Source of the DNA: Pseudomonadota bacterium
GTDB taxonomy: Bacteria; Pseudomonadota; Gammaproteobacteria; Berkiellales; Berkiellaceae
Assembly: GCA_018241965.1 (NCBI GenBank)
Contig: JAFECS010000012.1
Span: 1 to 64,000, forward strand
Direction: 5' to 3'
Length of the DNA stretch: 64,000 nucleotides
Shown here: piece by piece, positions 1-9,261 of the stretch
Numbering within the stretch: position 1 is the first letter of the stretch
Layout: each line of letters opens with the position of its first letter
Program-made: the position numbers and the translations under genes
The notes under the pieces: generated by a model
Database searches by the model: none
What the model was told of the DNA's origin: nothing
The model's input: the letters and a program-made list of their open reading frames with translations, nothing else

Positions 1-451
1 TTAGTTCACGTATATCATTATTGCAAGTACAATCAAAAGCCGTTGCACCATCAATATTTTGAATATCATAATTAGCGCCAAAAGAGAGTAAAACACGAGC
101 GGCATCAACTTGGTTGTTGATAGCGGCATAGCAAAGTGCTGTGTAGCCTTCCTTATTCACTGCATCTCGATTTGCCCCTTGCTCGCATAAATAGCGAACA
201 ATTTCGGTATTTCCCCAATAAGCTGCAAAGTAGAGGGCTGTATGACCGCTATTATCCTTTGCCTCTATATTCGCCCCTTGTTCGCATAAAACACGAACGG
301 TTTCAATGTGGCCGTTCATTGCTGCCAAGTGAAGCGCTGTCTGCCCACTATAATCCTTTGCCTGTTTATTTGCCCCTTGCTCGCATAAGCGCTGCACTTT
401 GTTCGTATTGCCTTTTCTGGCAGCCTTTAGTAAAGAATTTTCTAAAAACAT
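1..451 (-). CDS. Ankyrin-repeat protein, 5' part (runs off window)
   Basis: Reverse-strand frame open from ATG at 451 to the window edge, 150 codons seen and no stop. After a short N-terminus (MFLENSLLKAARKGN) it is built from about 33-residue ankyrin repeats, with motifs such as GQTALHLAAMNGH, GHTALYFAAYWGN and GYTALCYAAINNQ, each followed by a V-x-x-L-C-E-Q-G-A-N helix turn. At least four repeats are visible. Ankyrin repeats bind proteins; in Legionellales many such genes encode secreted effectors, but no secretion signal can be judged here because the C-terminus lies outside. Its upstream region carries a good promoter and a leader resembling that of the F-box/LRR gene at 30293-31630. Coding is clear; effector status is inference. 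Confidence 0.88.
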   Translation of the reverse strand, partial: MFLENSLLKAARKGNTNKVQRLCEQGANKQAKDYSGQTALHLAAMNGHIETVRVLCEQGANIEAKDNSGHTALYFAAYWGNTEIVRYLCEQGANRDAVNKEGYTALCYAAINNQVDAARVLLSFGANYDIQNIDGATAFDCTCNNDIREL

Positions 452-839
452 CGCTATCTCCGAGCCTATAAAAGTATACCTCGAGATAGACCCGTTTAAT
501 TGATTAAACTAGGCGCACTTATTCCAATTTAGGTTTAAGTGTTTAAACCAGTCCTCGTGTGAACGAGAAGACCTATCGCATGTTGCTGGTATTTTATTAA
601 CGATATTTTTTTATGTCAATTAAATTACTACATTTCTGGATTACCGGTTTAGATATGCCGCTGAGCGGTAAGTGGGGAAAAAATGGCATAAATTCAAAAA
701 GGGAAGAGCATTAGTGCTCAAACCAGTTTGAATTTAGGCAAGGCGCCAAGCAAACGAAACCCCAGGAGTGTACGCTTTGGTACATGACTGGGGTGAGGTT
801 GCGAAGGCAACGCTGTATAAATTTAAAATGGAAAGAGCA
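452..839. other. Intergenic region between ankyrin gene and djlA
   Basis: This 388-base gap holds the ankyrin promoter and leader (about 480-640) and a large imperfect palindrome (704-846) touching the djlA stop. I see no additional protein-coding gene; a rightward reading frame from 768 runs antisense into djlA and is a shadow. Confidence 0.6.
591..619 (-). promoter_or_regulatory. Sigma-70-like promoter of the ankyrin gene
   Basis: On the minus strand TTGACA (619-614) and TAAAAT (596-591) are separated by exactly 17 bases, a near-consensus sigma-70 promoter about 140 bases upstream of the ankyrin ATG. The transcribed leader then contains GTCTTC (572-567) and GAGGAC (556-551), able to pair as a stem, and a GATAGACC block at 485-492. 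The same ordered blocks occur upstream of the F-box/LRR gene. Confidence 0.6.
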
Positions 840-846
840 CTAGTGC
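704..846. repeat. Large imperfect inverted repeat downstream of djlA
   Basis: Two arms (about 727-773 and 780-829) are imperfect reverse complements centred on GTAC-gctttg-GTAC; the inner 14 bases match at 11 positions and the outer parts share a TTTGAATTT / AAATTTAAA edge. Both flanks carry similar AGAGCA(T/C)TAGTGC boxes (about 706 and 835). The form is that of a dispersed palindromic element or MITE-like repeat. No second copy was recognised in this window, so its family is unknown. It could also act as a terminator-like structure for djlA. Confidence 0.45.
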
Positions 847-1643
847 CAAGCGCGGTATTTGCAAATGGTATCATAAGCCACCTGAATGCGTTGCGCTTTT
901 TCAGTGGCAATTTTGATCATTTCATTGGGCAAGCCTTTGGCCACCAATTTATCCGGATGATTTTGGCTCATCAGCTTTCGATAGGCTTTTTTGACTTGTT
1001 GATGCGTGGAAGATTCTGGCACCCCCAACACTAAAAAAGCCTGTGCTAATTCATCTTCTGGTTTTTTCACAACGCGTTGCTCGCGTTTTTCATAATTATA
1101 GCCAGGCTCTGAATAACGTTGCGATTCCATTTGCAAAAGTATTGATCGTGAAATTTTTAATTTGTCGCACAAAATTTCTAAAACTTGCCTTTTAAGATGT
1201 GTTGCTTGACCATCCACTATGGCTGCTTGAATTTGAATTTCTACAAACAACTGTACTAATTGTGGATGATGGCCACAATATTTCACAAAATTATCTAATG
1301 CTGTATTAAAATTATATTCTTTGGATTTGCCGATATTAAAATATTCTATGGCGTCCATTTTTTGATCTTGTGTTAACTGCAAATGGGCCATTGCTTCGCG
1401 TGCCACTTGAATTTCTTTTTCGCTTACCCTGCCATCTAATTTGGCAATGTAGCCCATCATGGTAAAAGTGGTTTTAAAGAAAACTTTTTTGGCTAAGGCC
1501 ACATCGGGTCGGCCTTCATAATTGGCATTTAAAGCCAAACCTTTATCAAAGACATGACCAATTGCCACACCGATGATAAGCCCTAAAGGACCATAAATAA
1601 GGTAACCAAAAACGGCACCAAAAAGCTTACCAAAGATATTCAT
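840..1643 (-). CDS. djlA: DnaJ-like membrane co-chaperone DjlA
   Basis: Inner-membrane type III J-domain protein, a co-chaperone of DnaK. The N-terminus (MNIFGKLFGAVFGYLIYG...) is one glycine-rich membrane segment as in E. coli DjlA, followed by a TerB-like helical domain (about residues 45-170) and a C-terminal J domain with the essential HPD motif in SQNHPDKLVAKG. I place the start at ATG 1643; an upstream in-frame TTG at 1655 would add four residues, but the ATG gives the family-typical N-terminus. The length, 267 residues, is normal. It follows murU directly and is probably co-transcribed with murU and amgK. Confidence 0.93.
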   Translation of the reverse strand: MNIFGKLFGAVFGYLIYGPLGLIIGVAIGHVFDKGLALNANYEGRPDVALAKKVFFKTTFTMMGYIAKLDGRVSEKEIQVAREAMAHLQLTQDQKMDAIEYFNIGKSKEYNFNTALDNFVKYCGHHPQLVQLFVEIQIQAAIVDGQATHLKRQVLEILCDKLKISRSILLQMESQRYSEPGYNYEKREQRVVKKPEDELAQAFLVLGVPESSTHQQVKKAYRKLMSQNHPDKLVAKGLPNEMIKIATEKAQRIQVAYDTICKYRAWH

Positions 1644-1655
1644 ATGGTTAATCAA

Positions 1656-2336
1656 TCATCTTATTTTATCAGAACATAAACTTTGTTCTAAAAATTGTAA
1701 CCGCTCTAACGTGCCAACATCGGTCCACTGGCCATCAAAATATTCACCAAAAAGGAGATCTGCTTGTGCCGCTTTATCAAGGCATTTTGCTAAACGAAAT
1801 GAAGTGCCCCGCACTTCTTCTTTAAACAGATCTGGGTGAAGCACTGAGATCCCTGAATAGGTAAAAGTTGGTAAAAGTTGATCTCTTTTTAACACATTAT
1901 TTTTTAAGATAGCATAATCCCCTTTGAGATTATGTTCAGGGTTATCTACTAACACCAAATAAGCTAAGCCTTTATTTTTGTGTTTTAAGCTTGCAAATGG
2001 ATAATCTGTCCAAATATCCCCATTTACAATAACAAAAGGGGAATTGCCCAAAAGTGGCAAAGCGTTATGAATACCGCCACCTACCTCTAATTCTGTGTCT
2101 TCCACCGAGTAAGCAATATTCACCCCAAAAGCGTGACCATTTCCCAAAGCAGCCTGGATTTTTTCACCAAGGTGGCGCACATTGATAACAATCTCGGTAA
2201 AACCAGCAGCAGCCAAATTTTCTAAATGATAAACAATTAATGGTTTACCACAAACTTTGATCAGCGGTTTTGGACAAGTGTCCGTCAGTGGCCGCAGCCT
2301 GTTACCTCTACCTGCTGCTAAAATCATTACTTTCAT
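1656..2336 (-). CDS. murU: N-acetylmuramate-1-phosphate uridylyltransferase MurU
   Basis: Nucleotidyltransferase making UDP-MurNAc from MurNAc-1-phosphate in cell-wall recycling, bypassing the fosfomycin-sensitive MurA step. The N-terminal signature LAAGRGNRLRPLTDTCPKPL binds the nucleotide, and VNGDIWTD carries the metal-binding Asp. The 226-residue length fits the family. Its ATG overlaps the amgK stop in a TAATG arrangement, so the two are translationally coupled, and they are consecutive enzymes. The amgK-murU pair next to lptD is the Pseudomonas-type arrangement. Confidence 0.94.
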   Translation of the reverse strand: MKVMILAAGRGNRLRPLTDTCPKPLIKVCGKPLIVYHLENLAAAGFTEIVINVRHLGEKIQAALGNGHAFGVNIAYSVEDTELEVGGGIHNALPLLGNSPFVIVNGDIWTDYPFASLKHKNKGLAYLVLVDNPEHNLKGDYAILKNNVLKRDQLLPTFTYSGISVLHPDLFKEEVRGTSFRLAKCLDKAAQADLLFGEYFDGQWTDVGTLERLQFLEQSLCSDKIR

Positions 2337-3388
2337 TATGCCACCTTCGCTGTATCACCTTGCAGGTTGTTATGTTGCTCAAGCACCATCAACATTTTAG
2401 GAGAGGCTGTTTCTATTAAATATTGATGAAATGGCGCAAAGGCTTCATATTTACCTGTTACTTCTAAAACATAGTGCATAATGCGTGGCAAATATTGTAA
2501 ATAGCGGGGTTTATTGTCACGGATATTTAATCTTGAAAATATCCCAAGCACTTTGAGATGTCTTTGCAGGCCAACCCAATCAAACCACTCATTAAATTGA
2601 ATAAGTGATATTTCTGGCAGTTTACCTTGCGCTTTTAATTTCTCGTAAAAAATAGCAAGCCAACGCTGTACATCAACACTACGCCAGTCGATGTAGCAAT
2701 CTTTTAGCAATGAGGCAATATCATATGTAATTGGGCCGTGCATCGCATCTTGGAAATCGATAATACCTAAATGCGTATTGGGCAAGACCATTAAATTGCG
2801 TGAATGATAATCACGATGCACCGTCACTTGCGGCTGCTCGCAAAAATGATGAACAATATTATCGCAAGTCTTTTCCCATATGGCGGCTTCTTGCGGCGAA
2901 AAAGGACAATTGAGCAATCTGTTAATAAACCATTCTTTGAAGTGTGACAGCTCAAGTAAGGCGAAAGCTGCATCATAAGGCGGTAAGTCTAAAGCTTTTG
3001 GACAAGTCCCTTGTAAGTGAATCAGGGACTTCATCGCTGTGTTATAAAAAGCATCAACACTGTTAGGATTCAATTTGGCTAGCAACAGATCATCACCAAA
3101 GTCAGTAAGTAAAACAAATCCTTTGTTTCGTTCCCAGGCTAACACTTGTGGTACCAATAAGCCGTGTTCGTGCCAAGCCGTGGCTATTTTCACAAACTCA
3201 TCAGTTCTTTCTTTTCCTGGTGGCGCGTGCATCACAATATAACTTTGTGACTCATTTATTATCCTTGAGTAAGTTCTAAAACTAGCATCGCCGGGAAGTG
3301 GTAGATACTGATAGTCCTCTGTTCCTATTTGCTGTGAGAGCCATTGTTTTAGGTCCATTTCGCTTGTTGGCATCAATTTGCACTCCAC
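2336..3388 (-). CDS. amgK: N-acetylmuramate/N-acetylglucosamine kinase AmgK
   Basis: Cytoplasmic sugar kinase of the aminoglycoside-phosphotransferase fold that phosphorylates MurNAc (and GlcNAc) at the anomeric carbon, feeding MurU. The catalytic loop VHRDYHSRNLMV and the metal-binding IIDFQDAMHGP motif are intact. It has 350 residues; the start could be M1 or M6 (MPTSEMDLKQ), so the true N-terminus is uncertain by five residues. It is divergent from lptD, with only 36 bases between the annotated starts, so regulatory elements for both must overlap. Confidence 0.93.
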   Translation of the reverse strand: MECKLMPTSEMDLKQWLSQQIGTEDYQYLPLPGDASFRTYSRIINESQSYIVMHAPPGKERTDEFVKIATAWHEHGLLVPQVLAWERNKGFVLLTDFGDDLLLAKLNPNSVDAFYNTAMKSLIHLQGTCPKALDLPPYDAAFALLELSHFKEWFINRLLNCPFSPQEAAIWEKTCDNIVHHFCEQPQVTVHRDYHSRNLMVLPNTHLGIIDFQDAMHGPITYDIASLLKDCYIDWRSVDVQRWLAIFYEKLKAQGKLPEISLIQFNEWFDWVGLQRHLKVLGIFSRLNIRDNKPRYLQYLPRIMHYVLEVTGKYEAFAPFHQYLIETASPKMLMVLEQHNNLQGDTAKVA

Positions 3389-3424
3389 ATGGTATACTCG
3401 CCGCGCATCCTTGCATAAAATTAC

Positions 3425-5995
3425 TTGTCTAATTTAATAATAGATATAATAAAGTTGATCACCATAAAAAAGCTAGTTTTTTTACTTGTATTTTCGCTTG
3501 GCTTTATGCTGCCCATGCCCTGCGCGACAGCACTGCCGATGGATCCACTCAGTGACTGGATTAGCGAACCTGCTTCTAACAGTCTTTGCCAAGGACATTA
3601 TGCAAGCTTTGATCAAAATACAAGTTTTTTAGAGGAAGGTAGCTTTCAACTTCCACTTGAATTCTCGGCCAATGAAACGGAATTTACCCTAGAAGGACAA
3701 TCAAAGCTTCGCGGTGAAGTTACCTTTAGACAAGGGCAACGTTTTCTATCTACGGATGAAATTATTGTTGAGCGAGATAACATAACGCAAGAATGGAATA
3801 AAATTCTGGCCAAAGGAAATATCCATTTTGTTGGCCCTGGTATGAGTGTGTGGGGCGAAGCGGCTGAATATTTCAATACACCACAACATTTTCATTTTGA
3901 CAAAGCCTTTTATCGCTGGTACCCACGTCATGCACGCGGCTATGCCCGTTCATTGGATGTAGACGAAGACAGAAATCTACACTTAGTACAAGCAAACTAT
4001 ACCACCTGTGCTCCGAACCAAAACACTTGGTTATTAAGTGCTCAAAAAATTTCTCTCTTTCCTAAAACGGGTAGAGCCAGCGCTAAACACATTCGTTTAG
4101 ATGTCAAAGGAACGCCCATTTTTTATTTTCCTTATTTTAATTATCCCATAGATAAAGAACGTCACAGTGGTTTTCTTTTCCCCAGTTATGGCTCTACCAG
4201 TAATTCTGGTTATGAATTTACCGTTCCCTATTACTGGAATATGGCACCTAATTATGATTTTACTTTCGCTGCGAAATTATTAAGTGAACGCGGTGTTGAA
4301 GGTCAATCAAAATTTCGCTATTTACTTCCAAATAGTGAAGGCGCCATACAATGGCATTTTTTACCCAATGACAGGAAATATGGCTTATTTCAAAAACAAA
4401 ACTTGTTATCGCCGCCTACTGGCCTGATGTTTCAAGATCCACGCATCATTGCTTTAGAAGGAAATAATAATCGTTCTGCTTTTAACTTGCGTCATACCTC
4501 GCAATGGGACAGACGTTGGCAATTGAATGCCATTTTTGATTATGTCAGCGATGATAACTATTTTGTCGATCTGGGCAATGATATCAATACCGCAAGCATT
4601 ATCCATTTACCTCAACAAGCAAATTTAAATTATTATGGGGATTATTGGACACATTTGTTCAACATTGAAGAATATCAAGTATTACAACCGCTTTCTAAGC
4701 CCATCAATGAAGAAATATATAAACGTCAACCCCAATGGGTTTTCCAGGGTATTTATCCTAATCAACTATTTGGGCTGACCTTTGCCCTCAATGGGGAAAC
4801 TGTAAATTTTAGACACCGTCCTGAATTAATTACTGGGTTACCTGTCACCACAGGACAACGTTTTCATTTAAGACCAAGCATCAGCTTACCTTGGCAACAG
4901 CAATGGTATTATATTACCCCGCGCATGCAACTTGACTGGTTACAATATTCCCTGACATTGTCGCAAGAAGCCATTGATCAAAATCTGCCTAATGAACCCA
5001 GCCGCTCTATTCCGATGTATGACATTGATTCTGGTTTATTTTTTGAGCGCGATATTGATTTTAGATTTTTCCAAGGCGTGCAAACTTTAGAACCACGCGT
5101 TTACTATTTGTATGTACCATTTCGCGATCAACACTTTTATCCGGATTTTGATAGCGGCATTATGAATTTCAGTTATGCACAACTTTTTCGCGACAATCGC
5201 TTTAGCGGACGCGATCGCGTTGGTGATGCCAACCAAGTGAGTGTCAGCGTGATGTCACGTTTTTTACCTGCTAAGGGCGGACATGAGTTACTGCGCGCAA
5301 GTGTGGGCCAAATTTTTTATTTTCGCGATAGACGCGTTTCCTTATGTGAAGAATTAAGTCAAGAAAATGCCTGTTTCTTATTTGAGGATGTTAATGCCAC
5401 CACAAAACACTCAAAACTGATTGCTCAAGCAGAATTACATGCCACCCCAACATTATCCTCTGGCATCTTTTGGGAGTGGGATAGTGTTCAACAAGTTGCC
5501 GAGCAAGCTGCTTTTAACATGCAATATCGTCCTTCACCACATAAAGTGTTTAATGTTAACTATTACTGGTTAAAACATGACATTGCGCAAACAGACTTTA
5601 ACACCGGTGAGATCGGTAGCCTTAATCAAGCCGACGCCTCCGTGTTGTGGCCAATGAGTTTACATTGGGATCTGCTTTCTTTATGGCGTTACGATTTTGA
5701 AAAGAAGCAGACGGTAGAAGTTATTGGTGGCATTGAATATAACGGCTGCTGTGTGGCGGTTCAACTTGTGGGTTCTCGTTATCGTATTTCAAATAATTAC
5801 TTTTATCCTAATGCTTATGCCACCGGGGTGTTTGCACAGCTCGTCTTTAAAGGACTCAGTGCGATTGGCATGAATAACCCAGATGGCCGTCTCAAACAAA
5901 AGATCCCAGGGTATACGCCGCTGGCTTCGCGCCAACAATGGCTTACGAATCCTGATAGAAATTATTTTCCACCAGAAGAGATTTCCTTGTACTAA
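3425..5995 (+). CDS. lptD: LPS-assembly outer-membrane protein LptD
   Basis: Outer-membrane beta-barrel that, with LptE, inserts lipopolysaccharide into the outer leaflet. A signal peptide (KKLVFLLVFSLGFMLPMPC...) is followed by the OstA/LptA-like beta-jellyroll (about residues 80-200) and a long barrel. Cysteines that form the family disulfides are present: one near the mature N-terminus (NSLCQG), one in YTTCAPN and a C-terminal pair NGCC. The start is not secure: the frame opens at TTG 3425, a second TTG lies at 3455 closer to the signal peptide, and there is no ATG in the right place. It is the first gene of the lptD-surA-pdxA-rsmA-apaG-apaH series. Confidence 0.95.
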   Translation: MSNLIIDIIKLITIKKLVFLLVFSLGFMLPMPCATALPMDPLSDWISEPASNSLCQGHYASFDQNTSFLEEGSFQLPLEFSANETEFTLEGQSKLRGEVTFRQGQRFLSTDEIIVERDNITQEWNKILAKGNIHFVGPGMSVWGEAAEYFNTPQHFHFDKAFYRWYPRHARGYARSLDVDEDRNLHLVQANYTTCAPNQNTWLLSAQKISLFPKTGRASAKHIRLDVKGTPIFYFPYFNYPIDKERHSGFLFPSYGSTSNSGYEFTVPYYWNMAPNYDFTFAAKLLSERGVEGQSKFRYLLPNSEGAIQWHFLPNDRKYGLFQKQNLLSPPTGLMFQDPRIIALEGNNNRSAFNLRHTSQWDRRWQLNAIFDYVSDDNYFVDLGNDINTASIIHLPQQANLNYYGDYWTHLFNIEEYQVLQPLSKPINEEIYKRQPQWVFQGIYPNQLFGLTFALNGETVNFRHRPELITGLPVTTGQRFHLRPSISLPWQQQWYYITPRMQLDWLQYSLTLSQEAIDQNLPNEPSRSIPMYDIDSGLFFERDIDFRFFQGVQTLEPRVYYLYVPFRDQHFYPDFDSGIMNFSYAQLFRDNRFSGRDRVGDANQVSVSVMSRFLPAKGGHELLRASVGQIFYFRDRRVSLCEELSQENACFLFEDVNATTKHSKLIAQAELHATPTLSSGIFWEWDSVQQVAEQAAFNMQYRPSPHKVFNVNYYWLKHDIAQTDFNTGEIGSLNQADASVLWPMSLHWDLLSLWRYDFEKKQTVEVIGGIEYNGCCVAVQLVGSRYRISNNYFYPNAYATGVFAQLVFKGLSAIGMNNPDGRLKQKIPGYTPLASRQQWLTNPDRNYFPPEEISLY

Positions 5996-6084
5996 CACCT
6001 AACAAGATCGTGAAAATGATATATACTCGATTCGAATTTCACCCTCAAAAACAGAATGTTAAATGACTTTTAAATAGGCCTATT

Positions 6085-7377
6085 ATGCGTATGCTAAAAA
6101 CCTTAGTGTGTTGTGCAATCGTCGGATTCAGTACTGGCGCCCTTTCTAAAGTGGAGCCCCTTGATAAAATTGCAGCAACGGTGAATGACGCCATCATCAC
6201 CCAAAGCGAAGTCATGCGGCAAATGAAAATTATTCAACAACAACTCAAAGACAGTGGAAACAACGTACCTGAATCTAAAGCGCTTCAAAAACAAGTGCTT
6301 GATCATTTGATTCTAACCGAAGTGCAAATACAAATGGCTAAAAGAACCGGCATCCAAGTTGATGACATGATGCTTGATAATGCCATTGAAAAAATTGCCA
6401 AAGATAATCAAATTACCGTTACTCATATGCGCCAAGTTCTTGCCCAGCAAGGTTTAGATTTTAACGTATATCGTAATAATGTTCGTCAGCAAATTATCAT
6501 TTCACAACTGCAACAACGTGATATCTTGCCTGAAATTCAAGTCAGCGAACAAGAAGTAAACCAGTTTTTGCAATCGCCTAATGGTTTGGGCGGGTTATCC
6601 ACTGAATATCGTGTTGGACATATCCTCGTGCCATTATCTGACTCCCCTAGCCCCGAAGAACTTGATAAAGCAAATGAAAAAGTAAAAAGCATTATCCAAA
6701 AGTTACGACAAGGCGAAGATTTTGCCAAAGTGGCGATTGCTGATTCTACTGGCGAAAATGCACTTAATGGTGGCGATCTCGGCTGGCGAAAACTGCCTGA
6801 ATTACCTACTTTGTTTGAAAAAGTAGTGCCCACTTTAAAAACAAATGAAATTCCCGAAGCTATACGAAGCTCTAGTGGACTTCATATTATTAAATTAATA
6901 GACAAGCGATCTGCCTCTTCGACAGCGCCTGCGGTTGCCAAAACCAAAGTCCGACATATCTTAATTAAAACAAATGCCAACACTTCGGATAATGAGGCAA
7001 AAGCAAAATTAGCCGAATTAAAGAAAAAAATTAGCCAAGGCGAAGATTTTGCCCAATTAGCTAAAACACATTCTAGTGACTTAGCCTCCGCATCCAAGGG
7101 CGGCTCTTTGGGTTGGGTGAGCAAGGAAGTATTGGTTCCTGAATTTAGCACGGTGATGGATAGTTTAGCCGTGAATGACATCAGCGAACCTTTTAAAAGC
7201 TCATTTGGTTGGCACATCATGCAAGTGGAAGATCGCAAAACGCTTTCAAGTGATGAACTTGCCTTAAGACAAAAAGCAAAAGATATGTTGCAGCAACGTA
7301 AGTTTGAAGAAAAGTTGCAGATCTGGGCTCGTCAGTTACGTGATGAAGCCTATGTAAAAATTTTTGATGAGTCCTAA
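6085..7377 (+). CDS. surA: Periplasmic chaperone / PPIase SurA
   Basis: Periplasmic chaperone escorting outer-membrane proteins, LptD included, to the BAM complex. A signal peptide (MRMLKTLVCCAIVGFSTGALS) is followed by a SurA N-terminal helical domain (about residues 25-165), two parvulin domains (about 170-275 and 285-390, each with a GGxLGW motif: GGDLGWRK and GGSLGWVS) and a C-terminal helix. The 430-residue length matches E. coli SurA. It abuts pdxA (stop directly followed by ATG). Confidence 0.96.
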   Translation: MRMLKTLVCCAIVGFSTGALSKVEPLDKIAATVNDAIITQSEVMRQMKIIQQQLKDSGNNVPESKALQKQVLDHLILTEVQIQMAKRTGIQVDDMMLDNAIEKIAKDNQITVTHMRQVLAQQGLDFNVYRNNVRQQIIISQLQQRDILPEIQVSEQEVNQFLQSPNGLGGLSTEYRVGHILVPLSDSPSPEELDKANEKVKSIIQKLRQGEDFAKVAIADSTGENALNGGDLGWRKLPELPTLFEKVVPTLKTNEIPEAIRSSSGLHIIKLIDKRSASSTAPAVAKTKVRHILIKTNANTSDNEAKAKLAELKKKISQGEDFAQLAKTHSSDLASASKGGSLGWVSKEVLVPEFSTVMDSLAVNDISEPFKSSFGWHIMQVEDRKTLSSDELALRQKAKDMLQQRKFEEKLQIWARQLRDEAYVKIFDES

Positions 7378-8376
7378 ATGGCCATTGCTAGACTCGCCTT
7401 AACCACTGGAGAACCTGCAGGTATTGGGCCTGACATTTGCTTAAAACTGGCAAATTACGCCTTACCTGCCGAAGTGGTGCTCATTGGCAGTCTTGCGCTT
7501 TTAAAAGAACGTGCCAAAGCGCTTGATATCAATGTCGATTTTTATGCCTTTGATGCAAAAAGCGCCCCCAAAACCAATGGTCAGAATCGTCTTGCTGTCG
7601 TCGATGTCGCACTCCATGCGCCATGTATCCCCGGTGAATTAAATATCGCAAACAGCAAATATGTGCTTAGCGTGCTTAAAACTGCTTATTCATTATGTGC
7701 CAATGGTCAAACCAATGCGTTGGTCACAGCTCCCATTCATAAAGCCATTATTCAATTAAGCGGCATTCCTTTTTCGGGTCATACCGAATATTTTGCACAA
7801 CTTGCCAACGTGCAGCATGTTTTAATGACTTTTTTCACCCCTGAACTCATTGTTGCCATGGCAACCACGCATTGCCCTTTAAACAAAGTGTCGGAATTGC
7901 TAACCAAAGAAAGATTAGAGAATGCGATACGGTTGTTGCATCAGGGCCTGACACATGTTTTTAAAATGAATGCACCTATCCGGGTATTAGGTTTAAACCC
8001 CCATGCTGGTGAGTCTGGACAAATTGGAGAAGAAGAACAAATCCTGATGGCCCCGGTGATTAAGTCTTTAAAAGCCCAAGGGATAAATGTTGAAGGCCCT
8101 ATTTCAGGGGATACTGCTTTTACCCCCGATAATAGAAAAAAAGCAGGTGCCATTTTAGCCATGTATCATGATCAAGGCTTAGCCCCCATTAAGGCACTTT
8201 ATTTTGGTGAGATAGTTAATGTCACCTTAGGCTTACCTTTTTTGCGCACTTCAGTGGATCATGGGTGTGCTCTAGAACTTGCCGGTACGCCTCTTGCGCA
8301 AGAGGCTAGTTTACTCAAAGCCATTGATGTGGCCGTTAAATATGGCACTAATCTTAAAGTACCTACCTTCGCATGA
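7378..8376 (+). CDS. pdxA: 4-hydroxythreonine-4-phosphate dehydrogenase PdxA
   Basis: NAD-dependent enzyme of the DXP-dependent pyridoxal 5'-phosphate pathway. The N-terminus (LTTGEPAGIGPDI), the metal-binding SGHTEYFAQL and the MYHDQGLAPIKAL motif are typical, and the 332-residue length is normal. The ATG immediately follows the surA stop, and its own stop overlaps the rsmA start in ATGA, so surA-pdxA-rsmA are translationally coupled. Confidence 0.96.
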   Translation: MAIARLALTTGEPAGIGPDICLKLANYALPAEVVLIGSLALLKERAKALDINVDFYAFDAKSAPKTNGQNRLAVVDVALHAPCIPGELNIANSKYVLSVLKTAYSLCANGQTNALVTAPIHKAIIQLSGIPFSGHTEYFAQLANVQHVLMTFFTPELIVAMATTHCPLNKVSELLTKERLENAIRLLHQGLTHVFKMNAPIRVLGLNPHAGESGQIGEEEQILMAPVIKSLKAQGINVEGPISGDTAFTPDNRKKAGAILAMYHDQGLAPIKALYFGEIVNVTLGLPFLRTSVDHGCALELAGTPLAQEASLLKAIDVAVKYGTNLKVPTFA

Positions 8377-9170
8377 AACACCACATTCCCCGTAAACGTT
8401 TTGGTCAAAATTTTTTAATAGATAATAATGTGATTGCGCATATTGTGCGTGCATTAAACCCCAAGCCCAACCAACATTTAGTAGAAATTGGCGCAGGTTT
8501 AGGTGCCTTAACAACCAAAGTGCTAAACGAAATTGATCATCTCGATGTCATTGAAATCGATCGTGATTTAGGGGAAAAACTACAAAGTACTTTTTCAGCA
8601 TCCCAGTTAACGCTATATCAAGCGGATGCATTAGATTTTGATTTTTCAACTTTATGTCAGCAAAATCAGGCAAAGTTACGCATTTTTGGTAACCTGCCCT
8701 ATAACATTTCTACCCCTTTGCTTTTTCATCTATTACATTATGCAGGGTATATTCAAGATATGTTATTTATGCTGCAAAAAGAAGTTGTTACGCGTATGGC
8801 CGCTAAGCCAAATTCTAAAGAATATGGCCGTTTGAGTGTGATGATCCAATATTTTTGCCAAGCAAACCAACTTTTTGATGTAGGACCAAATTCTTTTTCA
8901 CCTCCGCCTAAAGTCACCTCGAGCATTGTGCATTTAGTGCCGCATGACCAAAATCGTCCACATCCTCTGGCTAAGAACGAAAAATTATTTGCCTCTATTG
9001 TTACTCAAGCTTTCTCTCATCGACGAAAAACGTTGAAGAATGCTTTAACCCCGTTGGTGCCCGCTTCTGTTATTGAAAAGGTGGGAATTGACCCAATGAG
9101 GCGCCCAGAAACCTTAAGTATTACTGAATTTGTAAATTTAAGTGATGCTTTACATGAAGACTCGCCCTAA
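8373..9170 (+). CDS. rsmA: 16S rRNA dimethyladenosine transferase RsmA
   Basis: Methylates two adjacent adenosines of the 3' terminal hairpin of 16S rRNA during late 30S maturation (KsgA). The PRKRFGQNFL N-terminus, the SAM-binding VEIGAGLGALT and the catalytic NLPYNIS motif are all present; 265 residues. The start overlaps the pdxA stop by four bases. A 91-base gap with no recognised gene separates it from apaG. Confidence 0.96.
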   Translation: MKHHIPRKRFGQNFLIDNNVIAHIVRALNPKPNQHLVEIGAGLGALTTKVLNEIDHLDVIEIDRDLGEKLQSTFSASQLTLYQADALDFDFSTLCQQNQAKLRIFGNLPYNISTPLLFHLLHYAGYIQDMLFMLQKEVVTRMAAKPNSKEYGRLSVMIQYFCQANQLFDVGPNSFSPPPKVTSSIVHLVPHDQNRPHPLAKNEKLFASIVTQAFSHRRKTLKNALTPLVPASVIEKVGIDPMRRPETLSITEFVNLSDALHEDSP

Positions 9171-9261
9171 AAATTCTGTCTGTCATCCCGATTACGCTGA
9201 AATTTGCAAAAAGGCCCATCACCGGGGTATTCTGGGTACGTGATCTTGAAAAGAGGGCAAC

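Noticed and set aside
136..471. Rightward frame of 111 codons
   Set aside because: Antisense to clear ankyrin repeats; composition follows the complement of the repeat unit.
768..1034. Rightward frame of 88 codons at the djlA end
   Set aside because: Runs through the palindromic element and antisense into the DjlA J domain; no family-like content.
9171..9261. Repeat-like sequence between rsmA and apaG (TGTCATCCCGATTACGCTGA and following)
   Set aside because: Resembles fragments of dispersed repeats, but no second copy was recognised here, so no feature is claimed.
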